From assembly GCF_016086655.4 (NCBI RefSeq), contig NC_052136.2, positions 11,346,001-11,410,000 of the forward strand: DNA of 64,000 nucleotides, given 5' to 3'. How positions within the stretch are numbered: the stretch's first letter is position 1; each line of letters opens with the position of its first letter. The stretch comes from Lepeophtheirus salmonis. Its lineage: Eukaryota; Arthropoda; Copepoda; Siphonostomatoida; Caligidae. The translations under genes and the position numbers were made by a program. Below are positions 37,365 to 48,610 of the stretch, one piece after another. The notes under the pieces are model-generated. The model was given only the letters and a program-made list of their open reading frames with translations. It did not search any database and was not told the DNA's origin.

Positions 37365-37526
37365 ACTTTTATGTTGTACTAAGATTCATTGGTCATCTCT
37401 ATTAATGCCAAAATTTGAAGCCTATGAATGTCACTATCTTTGAATTTATTTCAACATCATCATTCACGATAGCTCCATTTTCTTATTGATTTTGAGAGAG
37501 ATGTAAGCCATTGAGTTATCTACATA
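37365..37526 (+). repeat. Near-identical 162-bp direct repeat, copy 1
   Basis: From ACTTTTATGTTGTACTAAGA to GAGTTATCTACATA this is the same as 37980-38141 except for two base differences. Such identity in very AT-rich non-coding DNA points to a recent duplication or to insertion of two copies of one element. No inverted ends or coding content. Confidence 0.9.
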
Positions 37527-37979
37527 CCACATTGTAGTCAAATTTTGAATAACGAGACTATTTCCTATTGATTTCAAATTATCATATAACAGATTAACTA
37601 GTCCTAGCATAACATTTTGTGTTTTTGCAGGATTTTTTTTTTCCAAATGAGTATACCATCGCTTTTAAAAATACAAATGGGATGGTAAATACACCTTATA
37701 AATTTTTGAGTATGATTCTACTCTTTTTAGTTAATGTTAACTTCTATTAGAATTTACTTACAAATTTACAATCGAACCTATAATTCTGGGATTACCACCT
37801 TTGAAAATGAACTCAGGTACTCCAAACTAGAAATTATGCTAATCACTATTGACACATGTACAATTGTACTCACTCCAGAGTAGACATTTTCTACCTTCAT
37901 ATCATCTGCATAGTAAACTTAATGTCGTTCTGATTTTAGTTATTTCTTATACTTTTCATGACCCAATACATCAAAGATT
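37527..37979. other. Spacer between the 162-bp repeats
   Basis: 453 bases of AT-rich sequence with no recognised gene. It is not itself repeated downstream of the second copy. Confidence 0.6.
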
Positions 37980-38141
37980 ACTTTTATGTTGTACTAAGAT
38001 TAATTGGTCATCTCTATTAATGCCAAAATTTGAAGCCTATGAATGTCACTATCTTTGAATTTATTTCAACATCATCATTCACGATAGCTCCATTTTCTTA
38101 TTGATTTTGAGAGAGATGTAAGCCATTGAGTTATTTACATA
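37980..38141 (+). repeat. Near-identical 162-bp direct repeat, copy 2
   Basis: Copy of 37365-37526 at an offset of 615 bases. The differences are C to A in AAGATTMATTGG and C to T in GTTATYTACATA. Edges are sharp on both sides. Confidence 0.9.
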
Positions 38142-38797
38142 ACAAACTTCATTCGGAAAATACTAATCATAAGGAATATATCAAAATGATTTTGTTCATA
38201 TTTAATTATTAATAAGTCAGATTTTTTTGTTGTGTATATTATGATTATGGGATACAATCCCATGATGAAAACTCACTGGATATTACTTCAAAAATTGAAT
38301 TTAATCTATCTAATATCTTCTAATTTTTTAGCATTCACTTTTGCCTACAAAATTAAAATATTTTGAGAAGTTTATATTCAATATTTTTTTTAGATATGAG
38401 GAAACTTTTTAAATACATTCTTAAATTCAAATTTGGTACATTTATATTTAAAAAAAAAAAAAATAATACTTTTTGTTGAGGACTCATTTTTTATACATTT
38501 GCTAAATATCTTAATTTTTACTTACGCCAACACCCTATTTTACAGATAGCCAATGAAAAATTAAAAGATTTGATTAATATTTAGTTTGTTTATGTTAAAA
38601 TTCTAAACTAAAATGATGTACTATGAATATATAAAAGGTAAATTTGTATTCTAAAAGATCATTGTAGACAATTTTTATTTTTTTTCTGTCCATTTGATGT
38701 AAATATAATCAAACCTGCTCCCCTTTTGTATTTTCTTGAAAATACAACTTATAAGTGGCCATGTGAAAATATATGTGAAAATGCTGTATATAAACTA
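38142..38797. other. AT-rich DNA without recognisable genes
   Basis: Nothing recognised. A GAGGACTCATTTTTTAT segment near 38478 resembles the arm of the small element at 12831 but has no partner arm. Confidence 0.45.
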
Positions 38798-38889
38798 CAG
38801 AGTGGTTTCACTGAGATGATATGAGGTAAAAATATTGTAGGTAACACTATTGTAAGGGCTTATACTTGATATTTTAACTACACAAAATG
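38798..38889 (+). repeat. Dispersed repeat R1, copy 1
   Basis: Matches 41058-41155 in the same orientation: CAGAGTG-TTTCAC, ATTGTAGGTAA, ATTGTAAGGGCTTATA and TTGATATTTTAAC. It is followed after 25 bases by repeat R2. Confidence 0.7.
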
Positions 38890-38914
38890 AAAGACTTTAA
38901 AAGTAATTTTGACG

Positions 38915-39022
38915 AGAAACTTCATTAAATCACTTGTTTGAATAATCGGTGAAGTAAAAAATTCTGAGCTTTTTTGCGCTTTATATTGACAATGGAATTC
39001 ATATAGTTTGAATTATGCAATT
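38915..39022 (+). repeat. Dispersed repeat R2, copy 1
   Basis: Matches 40217-40323 in the same orientation over about 107 bases, with CAATAATCGGTGAAGTAAAA-type (here GAATAATCGG...), TTTTTGCGCTT, TTGACAATG and TTTGAATTATGCAATT blocks. About 85% identical by eye. Confidence 0.75.
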
Positions 39023-40216
39023 AAAATGTTTTGCAAGGGTTTTTGGGCTAATCATCAGTTACTGGGCAATGAACGTAGTGCTCACATACAGCTTCAACTC
39101 GACAATTTCTATTATTTTATCTACATTTTTGCCGTCCATACTACAAGAAGGGAATCGTTAGAGACACCGTTTTGCTGTGTCGATAATGTATTGGGTTCAT
39201 GAGTTTTACAATTTTTTTTGTATTAATTGTGAGATACAACTCGAATTACTACATAATTGAATGTACATGCCGAGGCCCGCGACTGCGAAAGAAAGGTATG
39301 GGGGAAATTACACCCCTTGACTAAAATACTGTTGTCAAATTTGTAAAAAGAAACACAGTTTGTTTTTTTTCAAAAATGTAAGTATGTTGTCAAAATTTGG
39401 ATATTTTTTGTCTCAATTTATAATTTATATTATTACCACTAGCAAAATATATATATTTTTCTTTAAGAAAAGCAGGTCCTTCAAAAAAAAAAGTAGCATT
39501 CTGTCAAAATTATCTAACAATACAAAAAATTATTTGTTTGCAAAATTATAAGTACATATATGCAATTATCGTTGTCTTGATGTGCAATGGTTTCATAGGA
39601 GTAGAATTCATAGCATAAAAGGAATATAGAAAAAGATTGAATTATTATTATTCCAGAAAAAGATTATATCTTATTCAAAACAGTAGAAAAAACAATAAGG
39701 AAGTATTAAGAAAAGATTGATATTTTGGTGTTATTGTTTCATTCTCCCCCCCCATAATAGTAAAAAAAAATTGCCTTCCTACTCTAAAGGTGTACTCCTA
39801 CTGAGGTGATGAAGATCCTTAATTATTTAAAGAAATAAAAATATATTCTTACATGTGTTTACATTCTAAAGATTTGCTTCCTTTAATGTAATGAACTGAT
39901 TAGAATCATGAACATTTTATATACATAATAATACAATCATCAAGGAAGGAATTGGAAAGATATCAGAAATATTCATTTTATTTACATAATAATGAGTGCT
40001 GCTCAATATATTAGGCGTCAATAACATTCAGATTGACAAACTTTGTTTTACAAATAAAGATAATAGTTTTGAGGTTCGGTCTGAAAATCCTAAAAGGCTC
40101 CAAGATTGTTGTGATTTTTAGTTAATCAAACTTTTTGGGTGCTTTAAATAAGTTCAAAGAAAAAATTGGTCAGGATCAGTCACATTTAAAATTAGCTCGT
40201 TACCTATTCTTTAGAT
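39023..40216. other. AT-rich DNA without recognisable genes
   Basis: Short open frames at 39008-39202 and 39360-39551 have no motif. A run of nine C lies at about 39747. Nothing else seen. Confidence 0.5.
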
Positions 40217-40323
40217 GAAACTACATTAAATTACTTGTTTCAATAATCGGTGAAGTAAAATGTTTTGAGCGTTTTTGCGCTTCATTTTGACAATGAAATT
40301 CATATATTTTGAATTATGCAATT
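40217..40323 (+). repeat. Dispersed repeat R2, copy 2
   Basis: Second copy of the repeat at 38915-39022. Here R1 does not precede it, which shows that R1 and R2 are separable units. Confidence 0.75.
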
Positions 40324-41057
40324 TATGACGTCATATGTGTTTCAAAATTGTGGCTCTTGGCTCAGTATTGTCCTATAAAATTAAATGTGTTACATAAACC
40401 AAATTTGAACAACTCACAAATCCGGATAGGAGAGAAAATTGAGACCAAAACAAATTGGTCTACTATTACATACTATTAAATTTTGGTCTAAGGTCTTTTA
40501 TCAAGGTCTCGGCCGAAATATAGGTCCATATTAGTCGAGAAAAAATCATTAAGTCCAAACCGAAGAAAAAAGATGTTCGTCCGCCCTGATTGGAAAAACA
40601 ATGACAAAGCTTAAAAACGGAGACCAAAAGAGACTATCGACATAAAATAAAAGTTTTTCATAATTCTGAGTTACGTATATAGGGCTATGATTCTAATCCG
40701 ACCAGATTCCTCAGCTTACAAGCTACTTGATATTTTTCATAAAACAAAAACAAGATCAATTGATCGTGTCTTAAAGTTTTATTTATGGTATGGGGTGGCA
40801 ATTGGAAAAAGCACCCAAAAAATTAAAAATCCAAAAAACATAATATTGTACAAACAGAAAAGGATAGAACTTATATTGTATACGAATTAAAAAAAGGAAT
40901 AGGGTAAATTTAGGAAGAAAAGGATTGGTCTGTTAAACTTAGTATATATCTTTTTAATGGTTGAAGAATGAACAATGAATATGGCAAGTTAGCAATGGCA
41001 ATGACAATAAATAAATGAAAAGATCAAATTCTAAAAAAAAAGGTTATGTATAAAATT
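40324..41057. other. AT-rich DNA with a GGTCT-rich patch
   Basis: Between about 40430 and 40560 the words TTGGTCT, AAGGTCT and GAGACC recur, similar in style to patches near 10966 and 26315. The 67-codon frame at 40687-40890 has no motif. Confidence 0.45.
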
Positions 41058-41155
41058 CAGAGTGTTTTCACATCTATGGCAAGTGGTAATAATAATATTA
41101 TTGTAGGTAAGACCATTGTAAGGGCTTATAGTTGATATTTTAACAACATAAAATT
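41058..41155 (+). repeat. Dispersed repeat R1, copy 2
   Basis: Second copy of 38798-38889, not followed by R2. Confidence 0.7.
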
Positions 41156-41739
41156 TGAATCTGTACGAAAATTAATGTTATCTATAAGTAAAAAAGATCA
41201 AACAAGATAATTAATTGTGCACCCAGTGTTTTTTTCATGAATAAAGCCTAGAATAACAAATAAAAAATTTAGAAGTACTTTTCAAGACCGACTCAATACT
41301 ATGCATTCTTACATTTAAAACTGTTGAACAAAATAAATACATGCAGACCAATTTTTACCATGATATGTTATTGTGCATTATATAAGAAAAACCGCCTCAT
41401 TTCAGAAAAGGAATAATTAGCTTTTTTTTTTCAGGTATCTGTTGTTCCATTCTTGAACCCTATAACCCACACTAAGTTAATTCCTGAGTAAAATTAAAAT
41501 AAAGTTAATATTTCAGTATCAATGTTTTATTTGAAAGTTTGACCATTTTTTTGCTCAAAAGCTTGAAGAACTCAATGACAATTATTTAATGAATGGATCT
41601 TAAAACATAAAAAACCTGCAAATTTCTTCTTTCAGTATTGCAAACATTTAGTTTTTTGGTAAGAAATTGAGAATTTCTTCTAATTCAAAGTCAACCAATA
41701 GAATTTTTTGCTCATTTTTGGGAAAAAATAAATGATGTT
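41156..41739. other. AT-rich DNA without recognisable genes
   Basis: No recognised gene. The 88-codon minus-strand frame at 41648-41914 runs into the SINE-like repeat and has no motif. Confidence 0.5.
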
Positions 41740-41935
41740 CTTTACATTGTTCATATGGAGTTGCAATGATTAAGTATAAATAAATATTATAGTACATATA
41801 AAAGAAATCACAAATACTCAATTTGAACGAGGAAATGTCTTTGTTGTTCATTAACATAATTGGAAAAATTAGATTGAGTTCAAAATAATAATGTGTATCA
41901 AGCGCATTGTCCACTGAACTACGTTACTAATTATT
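41740..41935 (-). repeat. tRNA-derived SINE-like repeat, copy 2
   Basis: On the minus strand the head reads ACGTAGTTCAGTGGACAATG. TAGTTCAGTGG (plus-strand 41911-41921) fits the polymerase III A box. TTTGAACTCAATC about 35 bases on is a weak B box. The body aligns with copy 1 (28900-29105) to the end, including TACTTAATCA-TGCA-CTCCAT. The 12-base inverted repeats of copy 1 are represented here by GTTCATATGGAG (41749-41760) and CTCAATTTGAAC (41817-41828), pairing at 10 of 12. Confidence 0.6.
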
Positions 41936-44149
41936 TTTTAACAGATAAAACTTCTATAATTAAACTTATATTTTTCATAAAAATTCATGTTTTTAGATCT
42001 TTTTCAAATAATCAATACCTTTGGAACACTGAGAGGTCGTACGTGAGAAATTTGCAGCTTTTTCTGTTGAATGATTCATTCATCTTATATTTGCAATTTC
42101 ATTCATCCAGTTTTTGATCCTAAAAATTGTCAACTTTTCCAATAGAGGATTCAAAAGCTCATTTATGATATTATAGAGTTAAGAAAAAAAATCATATAGT
42201 TTATATACATGTATATTCAAGAACAAACACAGATTACAAAATCCATTGATAACGTTCAAACAATTTTGAAAGTATGTGCCTATATTTAAATATTTCCCAT
42301 TTACAGTTATGAACATTTTTTAATTACATATATAAATAAACTGTGTGAAAGAAAAAAAAACATGCATTGTTTGATCTCAAAAAACATAATTAAACTGAGT
42401 ATAAAATATGAAGTCAACTGCATCGTTATTATAATCAGACACCTTTTTAAGATGTTGTATGAAATCATATGAGACTACTAAATAGACCTTTATTTTATGA
42501 TCTGAATCAAATTGCATTTAATATTTTTCCGTATGTGGGTAATTTTATTCGTTGTTTTTTTCGTCTGCCAATTAGGCCAGTCATTGAAGGTATCATAACT
42601 AAGTAGACAGATAACTTTATTGTATAGATTTAATATAAATAGTTTTTTTCTTTTATTACGAGCAGATAAAGTGACTTGTAGTCGAGTATATATTTTGATA
42701 ACTTGAGAATTGAAGAACACTCAAAAGCAAAGACTTGAGTCATAGCTTGGAATCAAAGCTGAGACTTTATCGGACTTAAGACCATTTTTACCTGCGAATT
42801 TTCTCAAAATCATTCCAATTTCTGAAGGGTCATTCATAAACAATGTGGTTCTTTTTTACAAAATTTTACTCCCTCCCCCCCCAATGTGTGTTTTTTTTTT
42901 TTTTTTTGGGGGGAGGAACAGTAAATGTACTGTTAATGAACCTCTGTTCAATTACCCATTCCTTAATTTAACCCCCCCCCTCAAATTAGTACTTCGTGTC
43001 CGTTTACCCCGTAGCATTTCACGTTAAAGGTATATGAGTATTAGGGTTGATTGGAGCGGTTGTAGGGGAATGCAACTTTCAAATTCGAATCCAAAAGTAA
43101 TTATGAGTTCTATAAAGCATCAAAATTTTAATAGAAAAAATCAAGAAAAAAATCAATGAAAATAAATACTTAGCCTAGTTGTTTCACCATAGGCATGCCA
43201 TATAAGTTCCAATAAATATTTCATTCCATAGTAAAACATTGAATGTCCGTAGGTTATTTTATACTATGAATCTAGGGATCTTTTTTTGAAAGAGTATTTA
43301 CATGATAACCTATTTTTACTATATGTATTTTGCAGCATTACAAAAGTCAAATAAAATCATTCCAAATCCTCTAAAGTAATTTTAACGGCATATTCAGCAT
43401 GGAAATTTTCAAAATACGAATATAAATGCATATCATTCATACCTAATATTTGATGATATATATTAGAACCTCATATTTCTAGTATTGAAAGAGACGGATC
43501 AAAAAGAAAATCCAACTCTCTGCCTTCAATGTATAGAACCATTGAAGTTCCAAAGTATAAATTGACAAATGTATTATCAATATTAATAAATTACGGTACC
43601 AAGTAATGACGTCAAGAGAACACCAACATATCACTAATACCTACGTCATTAAGTCAATTGAATAAATATGATTGTATGGCCGTTAAAGATTCAATGTGTG
43701 TTTGCTATTTAATATAATAGTTGTAGATGGCTCGGGGACTTGAATACTAGGAATCAAATGACAGGAATAATAGTCCAGGGGATAGGAGTCCTAGAACCGT
43801 TTATTTACCTTACCCCCTAAAAATAAAAATTACACAAAAATAATTTTCACTACAAAGCAGGGCCCAAAAACTTACAGTTGTATTACATTAGGATTTCCCC
43901 TATTATTTTTAATCACAAGGTTTCATTACGTAGCCAAGCGACAGCTGAGACAAAATAAGAAAGTTTTGTTTTTACTTCATGTCTCCAAGTGCAAAAATAT
44001 CTGAGCAACAACACAAAAGACAATAGGTGTGCAATCTCCTCCACAACAAAGTCAATACTGAAAAGGCTACAGAGACTTTGCAATCTACATCCAGACTGCC
44101 TTCAACATCGAGAAGTTCATTAAAGCCTAATTAAGTAAAAAAGAACCAA
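41936..44149. other. AT-rich DNA with a C/T/G homopolymer hairpin
   Basis: 42871-42917 contains CCCTCCCCCCCCAA, then a long T run, then GGGGGGAGG, which can fold back on itself. A GACTT-rich patch lies at about 42725-42780 and another C run at 42972. Other open frames have no motif. Confidence 0.5.
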
Positions 44150-44390
44150 GCAACAATATTACGGATTTGTGGTCTGCCTCCATATGAACCTCCTCAAGTT
44201 TCTACATCAACCCCTTGCACTTTTCAGCTTACAGCTTCTTGGAAAAGAATGGTTGCCGTACTTACCTCTCATCAAAATTTGGATTCACTCCCAGCTATCT
44301 TCAGGACTGTGTGGTACGCTATGAGCACAGGCTACATCGTCGAGAGGTGCCAATATGTTCGCCAACGTTATTGTTTGTGAAGGACGACAT
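44150..44390 (+). pseudogene. Mariner-like transposase, C-terminal remnant
   Basis: The plus strand reads ITDLWSASI, a stop, then TSSSFYINPLHFSAYSFLEK and NGCRTYLSSKFGF. It corresponds to the mariner signature WSPxSPDLNPLDFSVWSxLEKKACRT. The third catalytic Asp is replaced by His (NPLH) and the Asp of SPDLNP by Tyr. GC content rises locally. The 3' end fades after about 44390 and no earlier part of the enzyme could be read with confidence. The 107-codon open frame at 44215-44538 includes this remnant by chance. Confidence 0.6.
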
Positions 44391-46364
44391 ATTGAATAAC
44401 AAATATTGCTGTTTGAGTTGTCTTTTTTTATACGTTATAAAAAAATGGATAGCTGCCAAAACACACATTATAAATCATATTAATGGAGTACAGAGATGTG
44501 TAGTACATTTTTTTTCAGTTGATCTCTTCAATCGTTAAGGAAACTTTTGCTAACTTTTTCCATAGGGAATGTCAAATATCCATCGTACGATAATTCAATA
44601 ATATTTTTAGTCACTAAGACTATAATAGGTAGAAAACATTTGTAATTAACATCAAAAATAGTTTTCCATTACTTTAGAAAAAATTGAAAACTCATGCTTC
44701 AAACTTGACGTTTATAGAACCTTGATATTCAATTCACTCACACGAATCAAGGGAAGGAATCAAATACACTTCATCATTAATTAAATAAAAAATCCAAGGT
44801 TTATGACTAGGTAAATATAATGTGACCCACCAAATGGTGCGGCTCTGATTTTGTTGCACGATATTGTGAAATATCACTTTTCGGTATTAAAATTTAGACT
44901 TTTTTAAATTATTTAATAAAGTCCTACGTGTCATATTTGATACATGAATTTTGGAATCCTTGATTTTAACAGTTGATTTTTTTTTTTTTGCAAATATATT
45001 CCAATGAACCAATTTCTTAACTACGACATTATAGAGTTTCAAACGTTTTGCTCCATCAAAAAATTACTAAAATCACGTGTATTTATAAAAATTACAAATC
45101 ATTTTTTATAGGTGATATAAGGGTAAACACTTTTGTTTTTTTATCAAAATGAGCAAGAAAAGTTGAGTCCATTACTTTGAATGTAAGCAATAATTAATTT
45201 CTAACAAATTATAAAATCAAAAAACCTTTTGATTCTTACAAATGAACATTGGATAAAGATTAAAAAATAAGAAAATTCAGATTAGATAGGAACTTATTGG
45301 GTGTAATAGAATTAAAGCATTAACTCCCAAACAGTGTTCCGCGAAACACTATATCACTTTAGTGCATCGTCGACAGATTTTTGAGATTATCAAGATAATT
45401 AATAAATTTATAATTTAAAAAAAAACATCATCAAAAAAAATATGCTTAAAAAATCCTAGACACAAATATTCGCCCAAAATTAGTTGTTGTATTTTCAAAA
45501 CGTTTATAAAATTTGAAAACATGTTACAATATATCTAAAAATTAACTCTTTTTTTTCACGATGTAGATACCAGGAGGGCACAAAATACAAATCTATTAGG
45601 TTCTCAACATATTGGATTTGCTAAGGACTTTTTTATTTGATAAAGTGGAGCTGAATATATTTTGTTAACGACAATGTCATTTGTATTTTCTTACCTGGTC
45701 CGGCACATGCCTAAATTTGTCCTTGTAAATTACTGCAAGTTATTAAATAAGTTGTTGTATATATGTGTCGTATATAGATTAATTCATCTTATAAGCACAA
45801 AATTACTTTTTGGGAATTAATATGTATTAGTTAAGTTACACAAATAATTTTGATCATAATTGAAATTAAATGCGGAAATGATTTATGTTGAAGTGAGAAT
45901 CTAATTAAACTTCAGTGAGGGTTTTTCAAGAAAAATATATTTGATTAGCTAATTTTAGAGCATCCTATATTTTGTACCTTTGTAGTCTTTACATCATTTT
46001 TTAAAAACTGGTTATCTCTTCTAGTTGTTTTAGTGTGGAATGACTCTACTCCCTTTAAAAAATTCCTTAGGGTCCCTGCAGTGATGAAAAGGTTGCGATT
46101 TACTTGCTTAAGGACTAGCTTGATATTTTGTAATGGAATTATTGCCCTTTTGAGTACACATTATTTTCTAATAAAAATGAAATTCATAATCAAGGTTTGT
46201 CCCTAAGGAAGCTAGATAGCATTATTACCAACTCCAATTATGAAATTTCAAAACATATACTCACCCTTGTTGAGAGAATAAAATGATGGAATCAAGTGGT
46301 AATTCCAAGAGTAAACCACATCCTGAAATGTACACCATATAATGAGACATCGTGCCATACTATA
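44391..46364. other. AT-rich DNA without recognisable genes
   Basis: A GC-containing near-palindrome AGTGTTCCGCGAAACACT lies at 45333-45350, in the style of hAT-type element ends, with no partner found. Nothing else recognised. Confidence 0.45.
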
Positions 46365-47355
46365 CTTGAAGGAAGAAAAGAATTGATTTGTTTTGGCTCC
46401 CAAAAATGGTTGGGACGAGCCGTTTGCTCACTCTCAAGAAACGTGGAGGCTTGGGAATGCTTGACTTAAAATTATAGTGGAATCTCCTTTTATTATCTTG
46501 GAGGAGGAGGGCGCCACATGTAGGGTTCCCGAGGAAGAGGGCGATACTAGAAGCTGAAGGTAAAAAGTATCCAGGTCGTTTATAGTGGTCGCCAATGAGA
46601 TAAATGAATAGCGTTTCGATCAAATCATGAAGAGCATACTGGCTAACTATAGGCTTAGGGGACCCAATCGAAGGAAATGAGCTGATTATCATATATCTAC
46701 CTGAAAAAGGGAACAATAATTAGGGTTAGTGTCATTTGACGATGTGTTAAATGCAAGAGGGGTTCATCCTCTAATGTTGATGCTGAAAAATCAAATCCAG
46801 CAATACTCATTTAATCCAAAAGGAAAAAGACGGGGACCCCTACAACGTGGCCACATCTACTATTTGGGACATAATTTCTTGGCAAGACCACACAGACAAG
46901 TTTAAAGAGACTGTGAGTGAAACAAAAAGAGTACAAGACTTCATCAAGGGTGTTTGGGATCCTATCCTTAAACCAAAACAGATGTACTTGAAAGAGATCT
47001 TGTATGGGTCTTTTTCACTGAAGGGCTCTTCTATGACGACCAGACACTCTGCCAGTAATGTAGTTAAAAAAAAAGACAATAACACTCAATTTCAGGGATT
47101 ATAGTGCCCTGAAGTATATAAAACCAGAAATTAGCCAGGGTGTGTACTCCAAATTGGGTAGGAAGGCATCTAACAACGAAGTTTTGTATGGTTTTAGGGG
47201 AGCCAGTGATCTTGAGCAAGTGGCCTCGAAGATTGCAATCAAATTATAGTGTTTGAGGGTTCTTGTCTGTAGCACAGTACCATCATGTTTTCCCACGAGT
47301 TGTTTAGCTTGGGATGCACTAAACGAGTTCAGATGGACAAGGTTAGCCGAGAGGA
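46365..47355 (+). pseudogene. LINE ORF2 C-terminal remnant with frameshifts
   Basis: The plus strand reads IDLFWLPKMVGTSRLLTLKK, then RGGLGMLDLKL at about 46444-46477. This matches the L1/Tx1-type block KGGLGVPDLKLY that follows the reverse transcriptase thumb. Further blocks in changing frames are WRRRAPHVGFPRKRAI, LGLVSFDDVLNARG at about 46720, TIWDIISWQ and QMYLKEILYGSFSLKG at about 46860-47030, and LNFRDYSALKYIKPEISQGV, SKLGRKASNNEVLYGFRG and LEQVASKIAIKL at about 47085-47248. The order fits the poorly conserved C-terminus of a LINE, but the later blocks are matched only in style. Open frames at 46360-46716 and 46840-47085 on the minus strand and 46847-47104 on the plus strand are shadows or pieces. 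GC content is above the flanks. RT catalytic motifs are absent. Confidence 0.6.
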
Positions 47356-47408
47356 GAGAAGATTCATAGAGAGGGAGAAGAGAAATATTAGAACCTCTTT
47401 ATATTATA

Positions 47409-47450
47409 TGTGTATTAGGGTGTCCCATAAAATCAAAAGTAATTTTTTTT
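47409..47450 (+). repeat. Possible mariner terminal repeat
   Basis: TTAGGGTGTCCCATAAAATC is the kind of terminal sequence found in mariner elements, with TA just outside. No matching inverted end or transposase follows, so this may be a solitary end or chance. Confidence 0.3.
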
Positions 47451-47984
47451 AAATGTATACCACCTCCAATTATTATGATCTCAGCTACTCAAATGTTAAA
47501 AAAAAAATTATAACAGCTCCCGACGAAAGCGTAAAATCAATTCGATGACTTAATTGTGGAGTGGACATTGAAATTTACGTTCAAATGAAGATGACACAAA
47601 AAGTACTTATCATAAATGTATTCTACTCGTTTGACTATTTGTAAATAAATGTATGTTTCTGCTTTTTATTTGAGGACCAATTTATAAACAATAAAATCAG
47701 ATATACTACTGATTGTAATGCGATTACTTAAGTAAAAAATTATTCTCCAAATGTTGAATATTTCTGCTATAATTTGTAAAGTTTTATTTTATAGCTATAT
47801 TAATTACCTACCTGTATGTCAAGTCACTAAATGACACTACAGCGTTTTAAACTTCACACACAAACATTTGCCTAGACATCTTAGACGAAATCATTCAAAA
47901 GGCAACGGAAATATGAATATTAGAGGGAATCATATGAGTAAAAAAGTCAAATACGACATACCTCTTTTCTCAACTCTTTAAAAA
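47451..47984. other. AT-rich DNA without recognisable genes
   Basis: No motif seen on either strand. It could hold decayed sequence of the pseudogene that reads leftward from 48610. Confidence 0.45.
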
Positions 47985-48610
47985 ATGATCGGACTAAAAT
48001 TTTATTAAATCAAGAACTTTAAATTGTCTCTGTGGGTCATATGTCATTTTTTCAGTTAAAACATAATCGAATGCATATTTCCTAACTTTTGAATCGCTAT
48101 CAGCCAAATCAGTTATAAATATATCTTCATGATGTGCAAAAAAAAACTATTTCTTCTAAGAACTTTTTTGACATTCAGAGCAAGATCCTTGTCTATATCT
48201 TTCCATAAGTTTATTGCATATTGAAAATGCCTAGCACCTTCATTACATGGTTGATGTAATTTTATCTGAAACCACATCGGAACATGGAAGTTTATAATAA
48301 ATCTTACAATTTTCAAAAGTTTATTAGTCGGACATGATTCAGATATGTAAAATTTTAAAATTCTATTGTCTTAGTAATCCGTCTTGCTTCATGTAATTTT
48401 CCAGATGACTTGTGCGGTAAAAAAGGATTTTATGAAATCTTTGGACAGCGACACTTTTCCCTATGGACATTTTTCTCAAAGAATTGGCAAGAACAAATAT
48501 CAAATAGCTTATCACATTGTTCAGAGGAACTTTTCACTCTTGGCATTTTCTCTGGAAGGACCATCCTTTGAGAATCGACTGACAGTAGAATCTAGATATT
48601 TTATTTTTCT
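47985..48610 (-). pseudogene. Degenerate Cys-rich uncharacterised animal protein with internal deletion
   Basis: On the minus strand a first block reads PRVKSSSEQCDKLFDICSCQ, then HREKCRCPK (about 48555-48470). In another frame, HVPMWFQIKLHQPCNEGARH, then YAINLWKDIDKDLA and LRRNSFFLH follow (about 48290-48130). A third block, ITDLADSDSKVRKYAFDYVL, then QRQFKVLDLIKF, continues to about 48000. I remember uncharacterised arthropod and cnidarian proteins that have CxKLFDIxxCKC and CxCxKxKKVP near the N-terminus. Much further on these have MWFxIKxxPSCxxGARH, then VIQRNxFFAHPENIL. In those proteins the two regions are roughly 300 residues apart; here only about 60 codons separate them, so an internal deletion is likely. 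Stops and shifts make it non-coding. Function of the family is unknown to me. Confidence 0.55.

Noticed and set aside
37365..38141. The 162-bp repeats as LTRs of a retrovirus-like element
   Set aside because: The 453-base interior has no gag or pol sequence, primer site or polypurine tract that I can see, and typical LTR ends were not evident.
43070..43095. B-box-like ATTCGAATCC suggesting a tRNA
   Set aside because: No A box at the right distance and no cloverleaf pairing.
46360..46716. 118-codon minus-strand open frame
   Set aside because: Antisense to the plus-strand LINE block containing RGGLGMLDLKL.
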